Part shown: piece by piece, positions 18,036-25,652 of the stretch
Position numbering within the stretch: the first letter of the stretch is position 1
How the letters are laid out: every line of letters begins with the position of its first letter
DNA from: Chloracidobacterium sp.
GTDB taxonomy: Bacteria; Acidobacteriota; Blastocatellia; Pyrinomonadales; Pyrinomonadaceae
Reading direction: 5' to 3'
Assembly (NCBI GenBank): GCA_016716305.1
Contig: JADJWP010000002.1
Span: forward strand, 2,106,501 to 2,170,500
DNA: 64,000 nucleotides
Made by a program: the position numbers and the translations under genes
Notes under the pieces: model-generated
Told to the model about the DNA's origin: nothing
Seen by the model: the letters and a program-made list of their open reading frames with translations, nothing else
Databases searched by the model: none

Positions 18036-18095
18036 ACCGCCGCTCGCCCTCAGCTCCGATTCGCTCAGTGCTGCCCTTGTGTCAGCTTCGTTCAT
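18036..18095 (-). repeat. hsdR start-like repeat, copy A
   Basis: Sixty bases reading MNEADTRAALSESELRASGG on the minus strand. It matches the other two copies and the usual N-terminus of type I restriction HsdR subunits (MNEA-x-TRA-x-LIDP-x-L-x-A-x-GWG, from memory). The frame runs on to a stop without further HsdR similarity. It lies 142 bp beyond the transposase stop and is not coupled to any gene. Interpreted as an orphaned hsdR 5' end. Confidence 0.6.
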
Positions 18096-18166
18096 TTCGT
18101 CCGTACGAGGCCTTTGGTGACTAACTCCGAAGTTTCCCCAGCGGCGGAGCCGCATTACGAGAATAG

Positions 18167-18745
18167 CCAGAGGTGAAACTTCTGGACAACGGCATCCAAC
18201 CGCAGCGTGCGTTGAAGACGCACGACGAACCGTTGTTCACCATAAGTATCTTTCATCAAACTCAAGATCCGCTTTTTTCAACATATCGACATATTCATCT
18301 TTGAAATCGATCTTGGCATGGTGTTGCTTTTGATCCTTTATATACCGCCTCACCGGTTCAATGGATGATGGACTAACCGAAAATGCCCCGTAGCCTTTCT
18401 GCCATTCGAACTGCTTTGTTATCTCCCGGTGGACCCACTCGGACGAGTCGGCCTTAAGATCGCGCAGGAGATAGTCAAGCCGATGTTTTGACCTCAGGCT
18501 GACCAGCAAATGAACATGATCCTCAATACCGCCGATCTCGAGCGGAACCGCTTCCGATCCCTTTACGATACCGCCAAGGTAAGAATGAAGCCGCGATTCC
18601 CATTCCGGGCCGATCATCCTTATCCGGTCCTTCGTCGAAAAGACAAGGTGAAAATATGAGGCTATATGGCTCGATGGCATTTTATTTCTGTCGCGGCTTC
18701 ACCGCGAGGTAATGTCTCTCTCGTTCCCAGAGGTTCCACCTCTGG
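18167..18745. mobile_element. REP/RAYT-type element bounded by inverted palindromes
   Basis: The 19-nt hairpin at 18167-18185 (CCAGAGGTGAAACTTCTGG) and that at 18727-18745 (CCAGAGGTTCCACCTCTGG) are inverted copies of each other, each with CTATTCTC on its outer side, followed by a second GC-rich hairpin (GCGGC-tcc-GCCGC left, GCCGC-ctt-GCGGC right). Between them lies the tyrosine transposase gene. This two-hairpin end on each side is the usual architecture of RAYT/REPIN elements. Confidence 0.65.
18237..18680 (-). CDS. REP-associated tyrosine transposase (Y1, IS200-like)
   Basis: 147 residues. Y1 HUH nuclease: opening fold YFHLVFSTKDR, metal-binding HUH motif HVHLL at 55-59, and catalytic Tyr at about 113 in RRYIKDQKQHH. 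Such RAYT enzymes nick and rejoin single-stranded REP palindromes. Its ATG lies one base after the stop of the reading frame that begins at hsdR-like copy B, so it could be translated by coupling. Appears intact. Confidence 0.88.
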   Translation of the reverse strand: MPSSHIASYFHLVFSTKDRIRMIGPEWESRLHSYLGGIVKGSEAVPLEIGGIEDHVHLLVSLRSKHRLDYLLRDLKADSSEWVHREITKQFEWQKGYGAFSVSPSSIEPVRRYIKDQKQHHAKIDFKDEYVDMLKKADLEFDERYLW

Positions 18746-18774
18746 CTATTCTCTGTCTGCCGCCTTGCGGCACC

Positions 18775-18837
18775 TCCCCAGCCGCTCACCCTGAGCTGCG
18801 GTCCGATCAGATCTGCTCTTCTGGCGGCCTCGTTCAT
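18775..18837 (-). repeat. hsdR start-like repeat, copy B (ATGA overlap)
   Basis: Sixty-three bases reading MNEAARRADLIGPQLRVSGW-G, the best conserved copy through LIxPQL and GWG. Its ATG overlaps the TGA of the 204-residue gene (ATGA at 18834-18837). After the GWG codons the frame runs into the right end of the RAYT element and stops one base before the transposase ATG, about 51 codons in total. It looks like an hsdR gene whose body was replaced by the RAYT element. Confidence 0.65.
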
Positions 18838-19446
18838 TGCAACAGTTTCTTACTGCCTACCTTCCAAATCAGGAAATCGAGCAGGCGTACATCGTGACAT
18901 TTCGTCAGAGCAATATCACGCTGTTTCAAACTTTGTAGGATCGTGGCCACATCCTCTTGCTTTGCCCAGCGAACGTAATCGTCGGTTGCGGTGCGAAAGA
19001 ATTCGAGGCACCAATCTATTCTCAACGCCATTGGCCGCGTTGGGCCGGGCGGCTTTACGCCAAGGAATCGCGAGACGTGGATGTCGTAGATAGGGCTGCT
19101 CTCATCGTGCATTCCGACGAGCTTAGAAACAAACGAAAACGGAAGCGTTACAGAACCCTGATGATTCTTGATGCAGCTTAGCTCTTGAAAGATGAATTTA
19201 ACGTCAATACGCCCGTCGGTTTTCGGTGGGCTAAAGAGTAGCTCGAAATACTTATCATCGAATTCGTCTGTTAGGCCGCCAATACGCAGTTGGTAGAAGT
19301 CCGTAAAGAGTTCGCGGAATCGTCCTCTCGAAAAGGAGTCGTTATTAGGTAAAAGCGCCTTGAGGTCCAGATACGGGCAGAAGTCACGGTGGAACAGATT
19401 CCTTTCCGCGAAAGCGAGTGCTTCGAAGTGCTCCCGGCTTAATTCC
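18834..19446 (-). CDS. Unassigned accessory protein of a type I RM-like locus
   Basis: About 204 residues (start 19448 if counted to the first base of ATG), soluble, no signal peptide. Visible patterns: RFRELFTDFYQLRIGGLTDEF, KYFELLFS, LPFSFVSKLVGMHDESSPIYDIHVSRFLG and RLLDFLIWKVG. The PIYDIHVSRFL and LDFLIW blocks resemble a group of unnamed proteins in restriction loci that, from memory, may have an OGG/HhH-glycosylase-like fold; this is speculative. Its start overlaps the stop of hsdR-like mini-frame C (TAATG) and its stop overlaps copy B (ATGA), so it sits as a cassette between two coupled repeats. Confidence 0.6.
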
Positions 19447-19447
19447 A

Positions 19448-19519
19448 TTATGAAGCTCCCCAGTTGCTCGCCCTGAACTGCGGTTCGATCGGTTCTGTTC
19501 TTGTGTCGGCTTCGTTCAC
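19448..19519 (-). repeat. hsdR start-like mini-frame, copy C (coupled both ends)
   Basis: A 23-codon frame, GTG to TAA, reading VNEADTRTEPIEPQFRASNW-GAS. The GTG overlaps the TGA of darG (GTGA at 19516-19519) and its TAA overlaps the ATG of the next gene (TAATG at 19446-19450). Homologous to copies A and B and to HsdR N-termini. It can act as a translation relay between darG and the 204-residue gene, whatever its origin. Confidence 0.6.
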
Positions 19520-20592
19520 TCGGCGGGAGGAATGGAACTAAGGCGTTCTATTGCAAGTTCCAGCAAATTATCACTAAAAAGCTCTTCCTTTCGTTTGGCG
19601 TGACTTCGGCCAGCAGGCCAGTTGCTGATTCCTTCACGCACGGCGGACAATGTGGGTTGTACATGCTCGCGGGTAACCAACCAATCCACGGTCGCTAAGA
19701 CCTCCATGCCCAAAGGCGATTGAAAGCCATCTATCAAACGGTCTGTCGCTTCGACAGCCGGAAGGTAGGCCTGAGCCTCTGTTTTTAGATAAAGTGCGAG
19801 CTTTTCGCGTTTCGAATCTTCAAACCAGACCGAGTCGAAAGCGTTCGCGTCGGCGATCCGTTTATCGCAGTGGAGATAGCTTCCGTCTAATTGGTTCAAC
19901 AAGTGCGAAAGCTGATGAGCGTACGGGCCATATCGATTCGCCGTAAACTGGAGTTTCAGCGGGTCATCCAACCCGAGCCTATTTATATTTCGTCCTAAGA
20001 ACCAGGCCAACTTTTGAGCCTCGATAAATGTGCATTCAATACCCAAGACCCAGTAACGCCGAATCAATTCGGCGATCATCGCTCTCGCAGGAGTTAGTTT
20101 CTCTACACCCTGTTTCTTCGCGACATTCTGATACTTCGCGACCGGCTCATACACGATCACATCGACATCATCGAGTTCTGACAGTTCTCGCTCAATGATC
20201 GGTCGAACGACATTCCATTTAAGACCACCATTACCACAGCCGAGAGGCGGAACAGCGACTGACTTGATTCCCTTCTCACGGATGACCTTCTTAAGCGAAA
20301 CCATGCCTGACTCGATCCACTCGAGTCTCGTCGGACGATACCATTGCTCTTTGGTAGGGAAATTGATTATCCATTTCGGTCCGTCGAACTCGCTATTCGC
20401 GGTAACGAACATTTCACCAACACGCACTTCACCGGCCCTGCAAGCGGCCTCATATTCCTTGAAGTTTGTTGTGAAGCGCTCCTTGAACATCAACGCAATA
20501 CCTTTGCCCATTACACCAATGGTGTTAACGGTATTCACTAATGCATCAACTTTTGCTTCGAGCAAGTTTCCTTTAACAAATTTGATGGTCAT
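19516..20592 (-). CDS. darG: DarG-like antitoxin: macro domain plus C-terminal domain
   Basis: 358 residues. The macro domain (about 1-155) has the DarG hallmark VNTVNTIGVMGKGIALMFK and VPPLGCGNGGLKW; it removes ADP-ribose from thymidine in DNA. The C-terminal part (about 165-345, LTPARAMIAELIRRYW, IEAQKLAWFLG, FTANRYGPYAHQL) is the DarT-binding half found in full-length DarG. It overlaps the darT stop by four bases, giving fixed order toxin-antitoxin. Role: antitoxin of an abortive-infection system (known for the family). Confidence 0.93.
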   Translation of the reverse strand: MTIKFVKGNLLEAKVDALVNTVNTIGVMGKGIALMFKERFTTNFKEYEAACRAGEVRVGEMFVTANSEFDGPKWIINFPTKEQWYRPTRLEWIESGMVSLKKVIREKGIKSVAVPPLGCGNGGLKWNVVRPIIERELSELDDVDVIVYEPVAKYQNVAKKQGVEKLTPARAMIAELIRRYWVLGIECTFIEAQKLAWFLGRNINRLGLDDPLKLQFTANRYGPYAHQLSHLLNQLDGSYLHCDKRIADANAFDSVWFEDSKREKLALYLKTEAQAYLPAVEATDRLIDGFQSPLGMEVLATVDWLVTREHVQPTLSAVREGISNWPAGRSHAKRKEELFSDNLLELAIERLSSIPPAE

Positions 20593-21239
20593 AGCGGAAA
20601 GTAATATAGCGGCCGTTCGTAAACGGGAATTTCCGAGCCAAGATTCGCCAATTCTGCGACTATCTTTGCCTGTGCATTATTATTAAAACAACAGATGCCA
20701 ATTATAGCCGACATCGGGACACTTTCATAGACCAATGCTTCAGCTTGATATCGCGACTGCTTGTCGGGATACGCATCTGTTGTTTTGAAATCGCGGTTCT
20801 GAAGTATATTCCAGTCGATCTGGTCAAGCCGCTCAATGTTCGAAAGAAATTGTGCATCCTTGAGATACGCATGTTTGTCGGTAAATAAGAATTCACGACC
20901 AAGCTCGCTAAGTTTATGAAGAGATGAAACAAAAATTATGATCTCACTCTTTAGCCGCTTTGGTACACCGCCTTGGCCGGTGATCATATTCAACAGCATC
21001 ACCGACGAAGGTGTGAAGTAGAACGGCACATAATCACTAAGCGTGCCTCCCGGAGCGATCGGAACCACGCGACTTGATCGCAGATCGATCAGGTCCGGAT
21101 TCCCGATATTCACGAAATTAGGATTGACTTCGCCCGAGTTCCGACTATACAAGAAACCTTTCTCAATATTCCACGCCAGATTGTCCACATGTTCGATGCG
21201 GAAGATCAGGGCGTTTTCTAGATTGAGGTTTGTGAACAT
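20589..21239 (-). CDS. darT: DarT-like DNA ADP-ribosyltransferase toxin
   Basis: 216 residues, DUF4433. It transfers ADP-ribose from NAD to thymidine in single-stranded DNA and is opposed by DarG. Visible features: IFRIEHVDNLAWNIEKG at the start, LRSSRVVPIAPGG with the NAD-binding Arg region, YVPFYFTPSSVML, and RYQAEALVYESVP with the putative catalytic Glu at about 167. It begins three bases after the HsdS remnant stops, and its stop overlaps the darG ATG. The close spacing shows transcription from the same XRE-controlled operon. Confidence 0.92.
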   Translation of the reverse strand: MFTNLNLENALIFRIEHVDNLAWNIEKGFLYSRNSGEVNPNFVNIGNPDLIDLRSSRVVPIAPGGTLSDYVPFYFTPSSVMLLNMITGQGGVPKRLKSEIIIFVSSLHKLSELGREFLFTDKHAYLKDAQFLSNIERLDQIDWNILQNRDFKTTDAYPDKQSRYQAEALVYESVPMSAIIGICCFNNNAQAKIVAELANLGSEIPVYERPLYYFPL

Positions 21240-21242
21240 CGT

Positions 21243-21504
21243 TTACATATTGCCGCTAAAGGCTTTCTGGAGAATTGATCTCTTTAGCTCGTCCAGTTGG
21301 GTGATCTTGCTTTCACATGATGTTTCGAGAATCTTACTTACATCACTGAGTTCGTCGAGTCGCCTTGTGATTCTCGATTGTTCTTCAATCGAGGTCGGAA
21401 ACGGAATGAACACGTCGTCAAAGCTATAATTGTTGATTTGTGGCACTGATGTTCCGTTACTAAGCTCGTTAAGGTCAATTAGCTTGAACCAATGATAGAA
21501 AAAG
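21243..21504 (-). pseudogene. Out-of-frame C-terminus of HsdS specificity subunit
   Basis: This is the continuation of the upstream fusion gene after a frameshift. Removing one T from the five-T run (A-run 21499-21503 on the plus strand) joins LSPELF to YHWFKLIDLNELSNGTSVPQ, which is the expected end of an HsdS target-recognition domain. The second conserved coiled coil follows: IEEQSRITRRLDELSDV and QLDELKRSILQKAFSGNM. As it stands the frame is disconnected from any good start, so HsdS ends early unless frameshifting occurs. Confidence 0.75.
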
Positions 21505-22497
21505 CTCGGGCGAAAGCCGTTCGCCGGGAATAATCGCCATCGTGTTCAGATCAGCAATAATCGGTCTAGTAACGGCACGCTTCTTATTAGTTGCAATTGC
21601 ACCGCCTCGTTTGGGAAAGATAATAGAACCTTCGGGGATTATTTGGTTGGCGCTGATTTCGTTTGTATTCACAAATCTCGACGAAGTCGTGATTTCGATC
21701 TCATTGTTGGGAAGGTTCATGTCGCCAACCTTAACGTAGGGAATATCTCCAGATTGTCGCTCCAAGCTCTTCGGGATTGTGGTTCCACTTTTTAACGCAC
21801 AAATCTCTCCAATCGGCCTTCTCTCCCAATCGGGGGCGGGGTTGGAGAAGATGTTGTTTAGGTATGAGTCGAAGAGTTCGCGGGCGTTTTGGATGTTTTT
21901 TTCGGTGTTGGCTTTTGCCTTGTCGATGGCGGCAAAGGCTTCGTCAAGGATCGCAACGATCCGCCTTTGCTCCTCGATCATTTCGATCCAGAGTTTCAGT
22001 GTCAGGTCCCCCCGGCGTTCGTTTTTTACATAGATTCGCAGTTCGTCTTTGTATCGCGATGTCAGGACATCAAGATCGAATGGGACGACCTTTGCCAGAT
22101 GCCGCACATCCTCGCGGTCACGTTCGCTGTTGCGTTCGAGCTTTGTCAGGGCAATGTCGTACGGATCGAGTGCAAGAAGTTTCAGCTTGTCAAAATTGCC
22201 GTCAAATACCTCGGTAAGCCTTTCTTCATAATTCTCCGGGAGTTGAGCAACGCCTACCGGATCGATATAGACCTTATGTTTTTTATGAAGTTTCGAACCG
22301 ATGCCGGCAAGCTCTTGAAGTCCCGGAAAACGATGCGCCATATTTATCGCGTCCAGGTCAGATGTTGTGCGCTGCGCTTTGTATATAACCGTGACGACAA
22401 AACCGCCGAGTATATGAAGCGGTGTTTCTTCATCAAGCGATCCATCAATATCGCGCAGAAACGAAAACCATGGCTCGGCTGGTCTTTCACCCAACAT
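21475..22497 (-). CDS. DUF6036-type nucleotidyltransferase fused to half an HsdS
   Basis: 340 residues. Residues 1 to about 170 are a nucleotidyltransferase-fold protein: LHILGGFVVTVIYK, RTTSDLDAINM (the S/T-D-x-D metal site) and LDPYDIALTKLERN. At LKLWIEMIEE the sequence passes without a break into the conserved coiled coil of HsdS (EQRRIVAILDEAFAAIDKA, LFDSYL) and then a second target-recognition domain (WERRPIGEICALKSG, IPYVKVGDMN, IIFPKRGGAI). The first recognition domain and the whole hsdM are missing. The likely cause is a deletion between the nucleotidyltransferase gene and hsdS. The end is early because of one extra base. The start overlaps the XRE stop by 11 bp. Confidence 0.8.
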   Translation of the reverse strand: MLGERPAEPWFSFLRDIDGSLDEETPLHILGGFVVTVIYKAQRTTSDLDAINMAHRFPGLQELAGIGSKLHKKHKVYIDPVGVAQLPENYEERLTEVFDGNFDKLKLLALDPYDIALTKLERNSERDREDVRHLAKVVPFDLDVLTSRYKDELRIYVKNERRGDLTLKLWIEMIEEQRRIVAILDEAFAAIDKAKANTEKNIQNARELFDSYLNNIFSNPAPDWERRPIGEICALKSGTTIPKSLERQSGDIPYVKVGDMNLPNNEIEITTSSRFVNTNEISANQIIPEGSIIFPKRGGAIATNKKRAVTRPIIADLNTMAIIPGERLSPELFLSLVQAN

Positions 22498-23179
22498 AAT
22501 AATTCACATTGGCAGGCGAAAGATCCGTCAGCAAACGCCAATCTTTCGCCGCTCGCGGCCGCTGCGCCTTTAGCCATTTGCGCTCGGCATTCGTCATTGT
22601 TTCGTTACAAAGCGTGTCTTCGCGTACAAGCAATGAACGCTCCAGCTCAGCCTCACACTTCTTCAATTGGCTGGCAGTCTTCAGATCATGCCTGTGTTCA
22701 GCAATTCGTCGTGCAACATTCGTAACAAAGCCCAAACGATTTTGAAGATTCATTGCCCTTGCGGCCGGTATCAGTTTTCCCCAGTCAAGCTCCGGATATT
22801 CCAGGACGACCCATGGCAAGGCCTCGACCAATCGCCGGTCGCGTCTATCGGAGTTGAGAGCTGCGAGCAGCACATCGACCGGGTTCTTGCGCTGAGAGCG
22901 TTTCAGGTGAGAGAACCCGCCGTAACCCAATGCCGCAAGTTCCGAAGCGAGTTGATCATCCGAGACACGACGCGCATCCGAAAGCGAAATGGCCGTAGGC
23001 ACCTCGGTCGGCGAAAGGCCAAAGACCCTCACCATTCTGTTCTGCAGGTTCTTGCTCACCTGTCGCCGGCCATTCTCCAAAAGCGAGAGATATGTCTGTG
23101 AAACGCCCAGAGCCTCAGCCGCCCTTGCCTGCGTCCATTTCCTGGCTCGACGATAACTTTCCAACTCTTTACCGGTCAC
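22487..23179 (-). CDS. XRE-family regulator, probable antitoxin partner
   Basis: 230 residues with a GTG start. A helix-turn-helix is at about 4-60: LESYRRARKWTQARAAEALG, SQTYLSLLENGRR. The remainder is helical and may bind the adjacent nucleotidyltransferase. I chose the GTG at 23179 because GGAGG lies four bases before it and a good promoter ends about ten bases upstream; the ATG at 23212 lies inside that promoter and palindrome. XRE plus DUF6036 pairs look like toxin-antitoxin modules, though this is inference. Confidence 0.8.
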   Translation of the reverse strand: MTGKELESYRRARKWTQARAAEALGVSQTYLSLLENGRRQVSKNLQNRMVRVFGLSPTEVPTAISLSDARRVSDDQLASELAALGYGGFSHLKRSQRKNPVDVLLAALNSDRRDRRLVEALPWVVLEYPELDWGKLIPAARAMNLQNRLGFVTNVARRIAEHRHDLKTASQLKKCEAELERSLLVREDTLCNETMTNAERKWLKAQRPRAAKDWRLLTDLSPANVNYYVG

Positions 23180-23195
23180 AGTTCCTCCATCGTCA

Positions 23196-23224
23196 AGTAT
23201 AAAATACCACATGGAATATTACAA
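23196..23224 (-). promoter_or_regulatory. Promoter of the accessory operon
   Basis: Minus strand: -35 TTGTAA (23219-23224), 17-bp spacer, -10 TATACT (23196-23201). The predicted transcription start leaves about ten bases, containing GGAGG, before the GTG of the XRE gene. Confidence 0.6.
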
Positions 23225-23241
23225 TGCTGTAATATTCCATG
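23210..23241. promoter_or_regulatory. Operator palindrome for XRE autoregulation
   Basis: Perfect inverted repeat CATGGAATATTACA - ATGC - TGTAATATTCCATG: two 14-bp arms around a four-base centre. It covers the -35 hexamer and much of the spacer, so a bound repressor would block RNA polymerase. Placement and symmetry point to the XRE product as the ligand protein. Confidence 0.7.
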
Positions 23242-23753
23242 CCGAACCGAAGGCATCATCGATCTACGCATAAGCAAAACGCCGGTCGAATGTCATACTA
23301 AAACTCGGCTGATGTTAACAAAACAGGAATGTGCAGAATCGGGCGCACGATCTTATGAGCGAGCGATAGAGATTGACGAGTTGGTCGGGTTGACGTCGGG
23401 TGGGCGAGAGCGGAGGTTTGGCGGAGGGTGAGCGTGGATGAATTGCGGGTGGATTTTTGCGTGTCTGCCGTTTGGTGAGGTCAGTCTGCCGATCGGGCCG
23501 CGGCGATGCCGCCGGTCAGCAGGGTGCCGCCCGTCATTGTCCGCTCGTGAAGCGCCATTCCGCACGAATTCGGCACGATCTCGCCGGTTCGGGTGCCGCT
23601 CGGGTGCCGCGGCCGTTGGAAGCCAAACAGGGGAAACACCTGACGCGAAACGCCGGATCGCTCGAGTCGCCGCAATTCACGCCAAAGTTTGACTATTTGC
23701 CCGCTAAACACTAGTATTTATAGTTTCGACTCTTGTAGCCGAACTGTGCCTTT
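23242..23753 (+). other. Intergenic region upstream of ffh
   Basis: About 510 bp, GC-rich in the middle. No convincing gene, tRNA or SRP-RNA core found on either strand, although the position next to ffh was checked for one. It probably carries the ffh promoter near its right end. Confidence 0.4.
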
Positions 23754-25250
23754 ATGTTCGAGTCACTATCCGACAAACTTAAGAAGACGCTGAAAAATCT
23801 GCGTGGCCAGGGCAAGTTGACGCCCGAACACGTCGATGCCGCGCTTCGCGAGATCCGGATGGCCCTGCTCGAGGCCGACGTTAACTATAAGGTAGCAAAA
23901 GACTTTGTCGAATCGGTCAGGGCCAAGGCCGAGGGCCAGGAGGTCTGGCAAGGCCTCAACCCGCACGAACAGGTCGTTAAGATAGTCTACGACGAACTCG
24001 TCGCCCTTATGGGCGGAACGTCGTCACGGCTTGTCTTTACCAAGCAGACGCCTAACGTCGTCATGATCGTCGGGCTCCAGGGCTCGGGCAAAACGACCTC
24101 TACGGGCAAGATCTCGCGGTGGCTCCGCGATAACCAGGAACGAAAACCGCTGCTGGTTTCGGTCGATGTCTACAGGCCCGCGGCCCGCGAACAGCTCCGC
24201 GTTGTCGGCGGCGCCGTCGGCGTACCGGTCTTTCAGGATAAGGAAACCAACGATCCGTTGACGCTCGTCCGCGGTGCGATGAAACACGCACAGGAGATGG
24301 GCTTTGACACGCTGATGATCGATACGGCCGGGCGTCTGCATATCGACGACGAGCTGATGTCCGAGCTCGAGCAGATCAAGGCCGAGACCAAGCCGATCGA
24401 GGTCCTATTCGTCGCTGACGCGATGACCGGCCAGGACGCCGTCCGCTCTGCGGAAGTTTTCCACGAACGCGTCGGCATTACGGGCGTCGTCCTGACAAAG
24501 ATGGATGGTGACGCCCGCGGCGGCGCTGCCCTCTCGATCAAACAGGTCATCGGCCAGCCGGTGAAATTCGTCGGCGTCGGCGAGAAATACGACGCCATCG
24601 AGCCCTTCTACCCGGACCGCGTCGCACAACGCATCCTCGGCATGGGCGATGTGCTCACGCTGATCGAAGAGGTCCAGGGCAAGATCGACGAACAGGAAGC
24701 CCAGGCCCAGCTGATGAAAATGACGCGTAACCAGTTTACGCTCGAGGATTTTCGGTCGCAGCTGGGGCAGTTCAAAAAGCTCGGGTCGATGTCGAAACTG
24801 ATGAAGATGCTGCCGGAACAAATGACCGGCGGCCTTTCGCTCTCGGAGGAGCAATCCGCCGAGGTCGACCACCAAATGAAACGCACCGAGGCGATCATCG
24901 ATTCGATGACGCGTGCCGAAAGGAACGACCATAAACTCCTCGATGCAAGCCGGAAGACGCGTATCGCTGGCGGTTCCGGAACGACGATCTCTGAGGTCAA
25001 TCAGTTACTGCGCCAGTATGAGCAAATGCGCAAAATGATGGCGCAAATGAACAAAGGCGGCCTTTTCGGCGGCCTTGGACGAAAAATGGTTGGTGGCCTT
25101 GCCGGCGGACTCGGAGGGATGATGGGCGGAAGCAATGGTATCGGCGGTCTTGGCGGTTTGCTCGGGTCAGGGATGGAAAGTGATGACGATTCTAGCGGAT
25201 CGGCTCCTAGATCGGTAAAAAAGAAGAAACGGCATAAAAAGAGAAAATGA
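23754..25250 (+). CDS. ffh: Signal recognition particle GTPase Ffh
   Basis: 498 residues. It binds 4.5S RNA and signal sequences for co-translational targeting to SecYEG. N domain: MFESLSDKLKKTLKNLRGQGKL. G domain: P-loop GLQGSGKTT (about 106-114), DTAGRL (about 189), TKMDGDARGG (about 248). M domain from about 300, with a Met-rich region (MSKLMKMLPEQMTGG). The tail is unusually long, Gly-rich with repeated GGLGG units, and ends in a Lys/Arg cluster. First gene of a conserved housekeeping run. Confidence 0.97.
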   Translation: MFESLSDKLKKTLKNLRGQGKLTPEHVDAALREIRMALLEADVNYKVAKDFVESVRAKAEGQEVWQGLNPHEQVVKIVYDELVALMGGTSSRLVFTKQTPNVVMIVGLQGSGKTTSTGKISRWLRDNQERKPLLVSVDVYRPAAREQLRVVGGAVGVPVFQDKETNDPLTLVRGAMKHAQEMGFDTLMIDTAGRLHIDDELMSELEQIKAETKPIEVLFVADAMTGQDAVRSAEVFHERVGITGVVLTKMDGDARGGAALSIKQVIGQPVKFVGVGEKYDAIEPFYPDRVAQRILGMGDVLTLIEEVQGKIDEQEAQAQLMKMTRNQFTLEDFRSQLGQFKKLGSMSKLMKMLPEQMTGGLSLSEEQSAEVDHQMKRTEAIIDSMTRAERNDHKLLDASRKTRIAGGSGTTISEVNQLLRQYEQMRKMMAQMNKGGLFGGLGRKMVGGLAGGLGGMMGGSNGIGGLGGLLGSGMESDDDSSGSAPRSVKKKKRHKKRK

Positions 25251-25326
25251 AATTTCGTGGCCCGAGCAATGATCGGAGCTTCGAACAGATGCCCGCGTGA
25301 AGGCGGAGTTCAAAACAAAAAACATT

Positions 25327-25572
25327 ATGTTAGCTATCAGTCTGATGAGAATAGGCGCAAAGGGTAAGCCCTTCTACCGCCTCGTTGTTAAGGAAAAGAG
25401 ATCAAAGCGCGACGGCAAGTATATCGAAAATGTCGGCACCTACAATCCGATGGTCAACCCGGCTGAGGTGCAGCTCAAGCATGACCGAATCCAGTACTGG
25501 ATCGGTGTTGGAGCTCAACCGACCGAAACCGTTGCGAGTTTGATAAAGAACAATCCCGCAACGGAAGTCTAG
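25327..25572 (+). CDS. rpsP: 30S ribosomal protein S16
   Basis: 81 residues from MLAISLMRIGAKGKPFYRLVV, the family N-terminus. I prefer this ATG to an in-frame codon ten codons earlier, which would add an unusual MKAEFKTKNI extension. YNPMVNP, LKHDRIQYWIGVGAQPT are typical. It lies between ffh and khpA, the common rpsP-khpA-rimM-trmD-rplS order. Confidence 0.95.
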   Translation: MLAISLMRIGAKGKPFYRLVVKEKRSKRDGKYIENVGTYNPMVNPAEVQLKHDRIQYWIGVGAQPTETVASLIKNNPATEV

Positions 25573-25652
25573 TAGGTTGTTTTCTCAAAACCTCGGGCAT
25601 TTGATTGATCCAGGGTATTGGGATTTATTGATCCGTCGCGGCTGCATGCGTT

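Noticed and set aside
17970..18155. 61-codon minus-strand gene containing hsdR-like copy A
   Set aside because: Only the MNEADTRA segment is recognisable; the rest is out of any family and includes the margin of the RAYT element. Treated as a repeat, not a gene.
23242..23753. Possible 4.5S/SRP RNA gene upstream of ffh
   Set aside because: GGTCAG and GC-rich hairpins occur, but the conserved GGAA/AGCA core helix of SRP RNA was not found on either strand.
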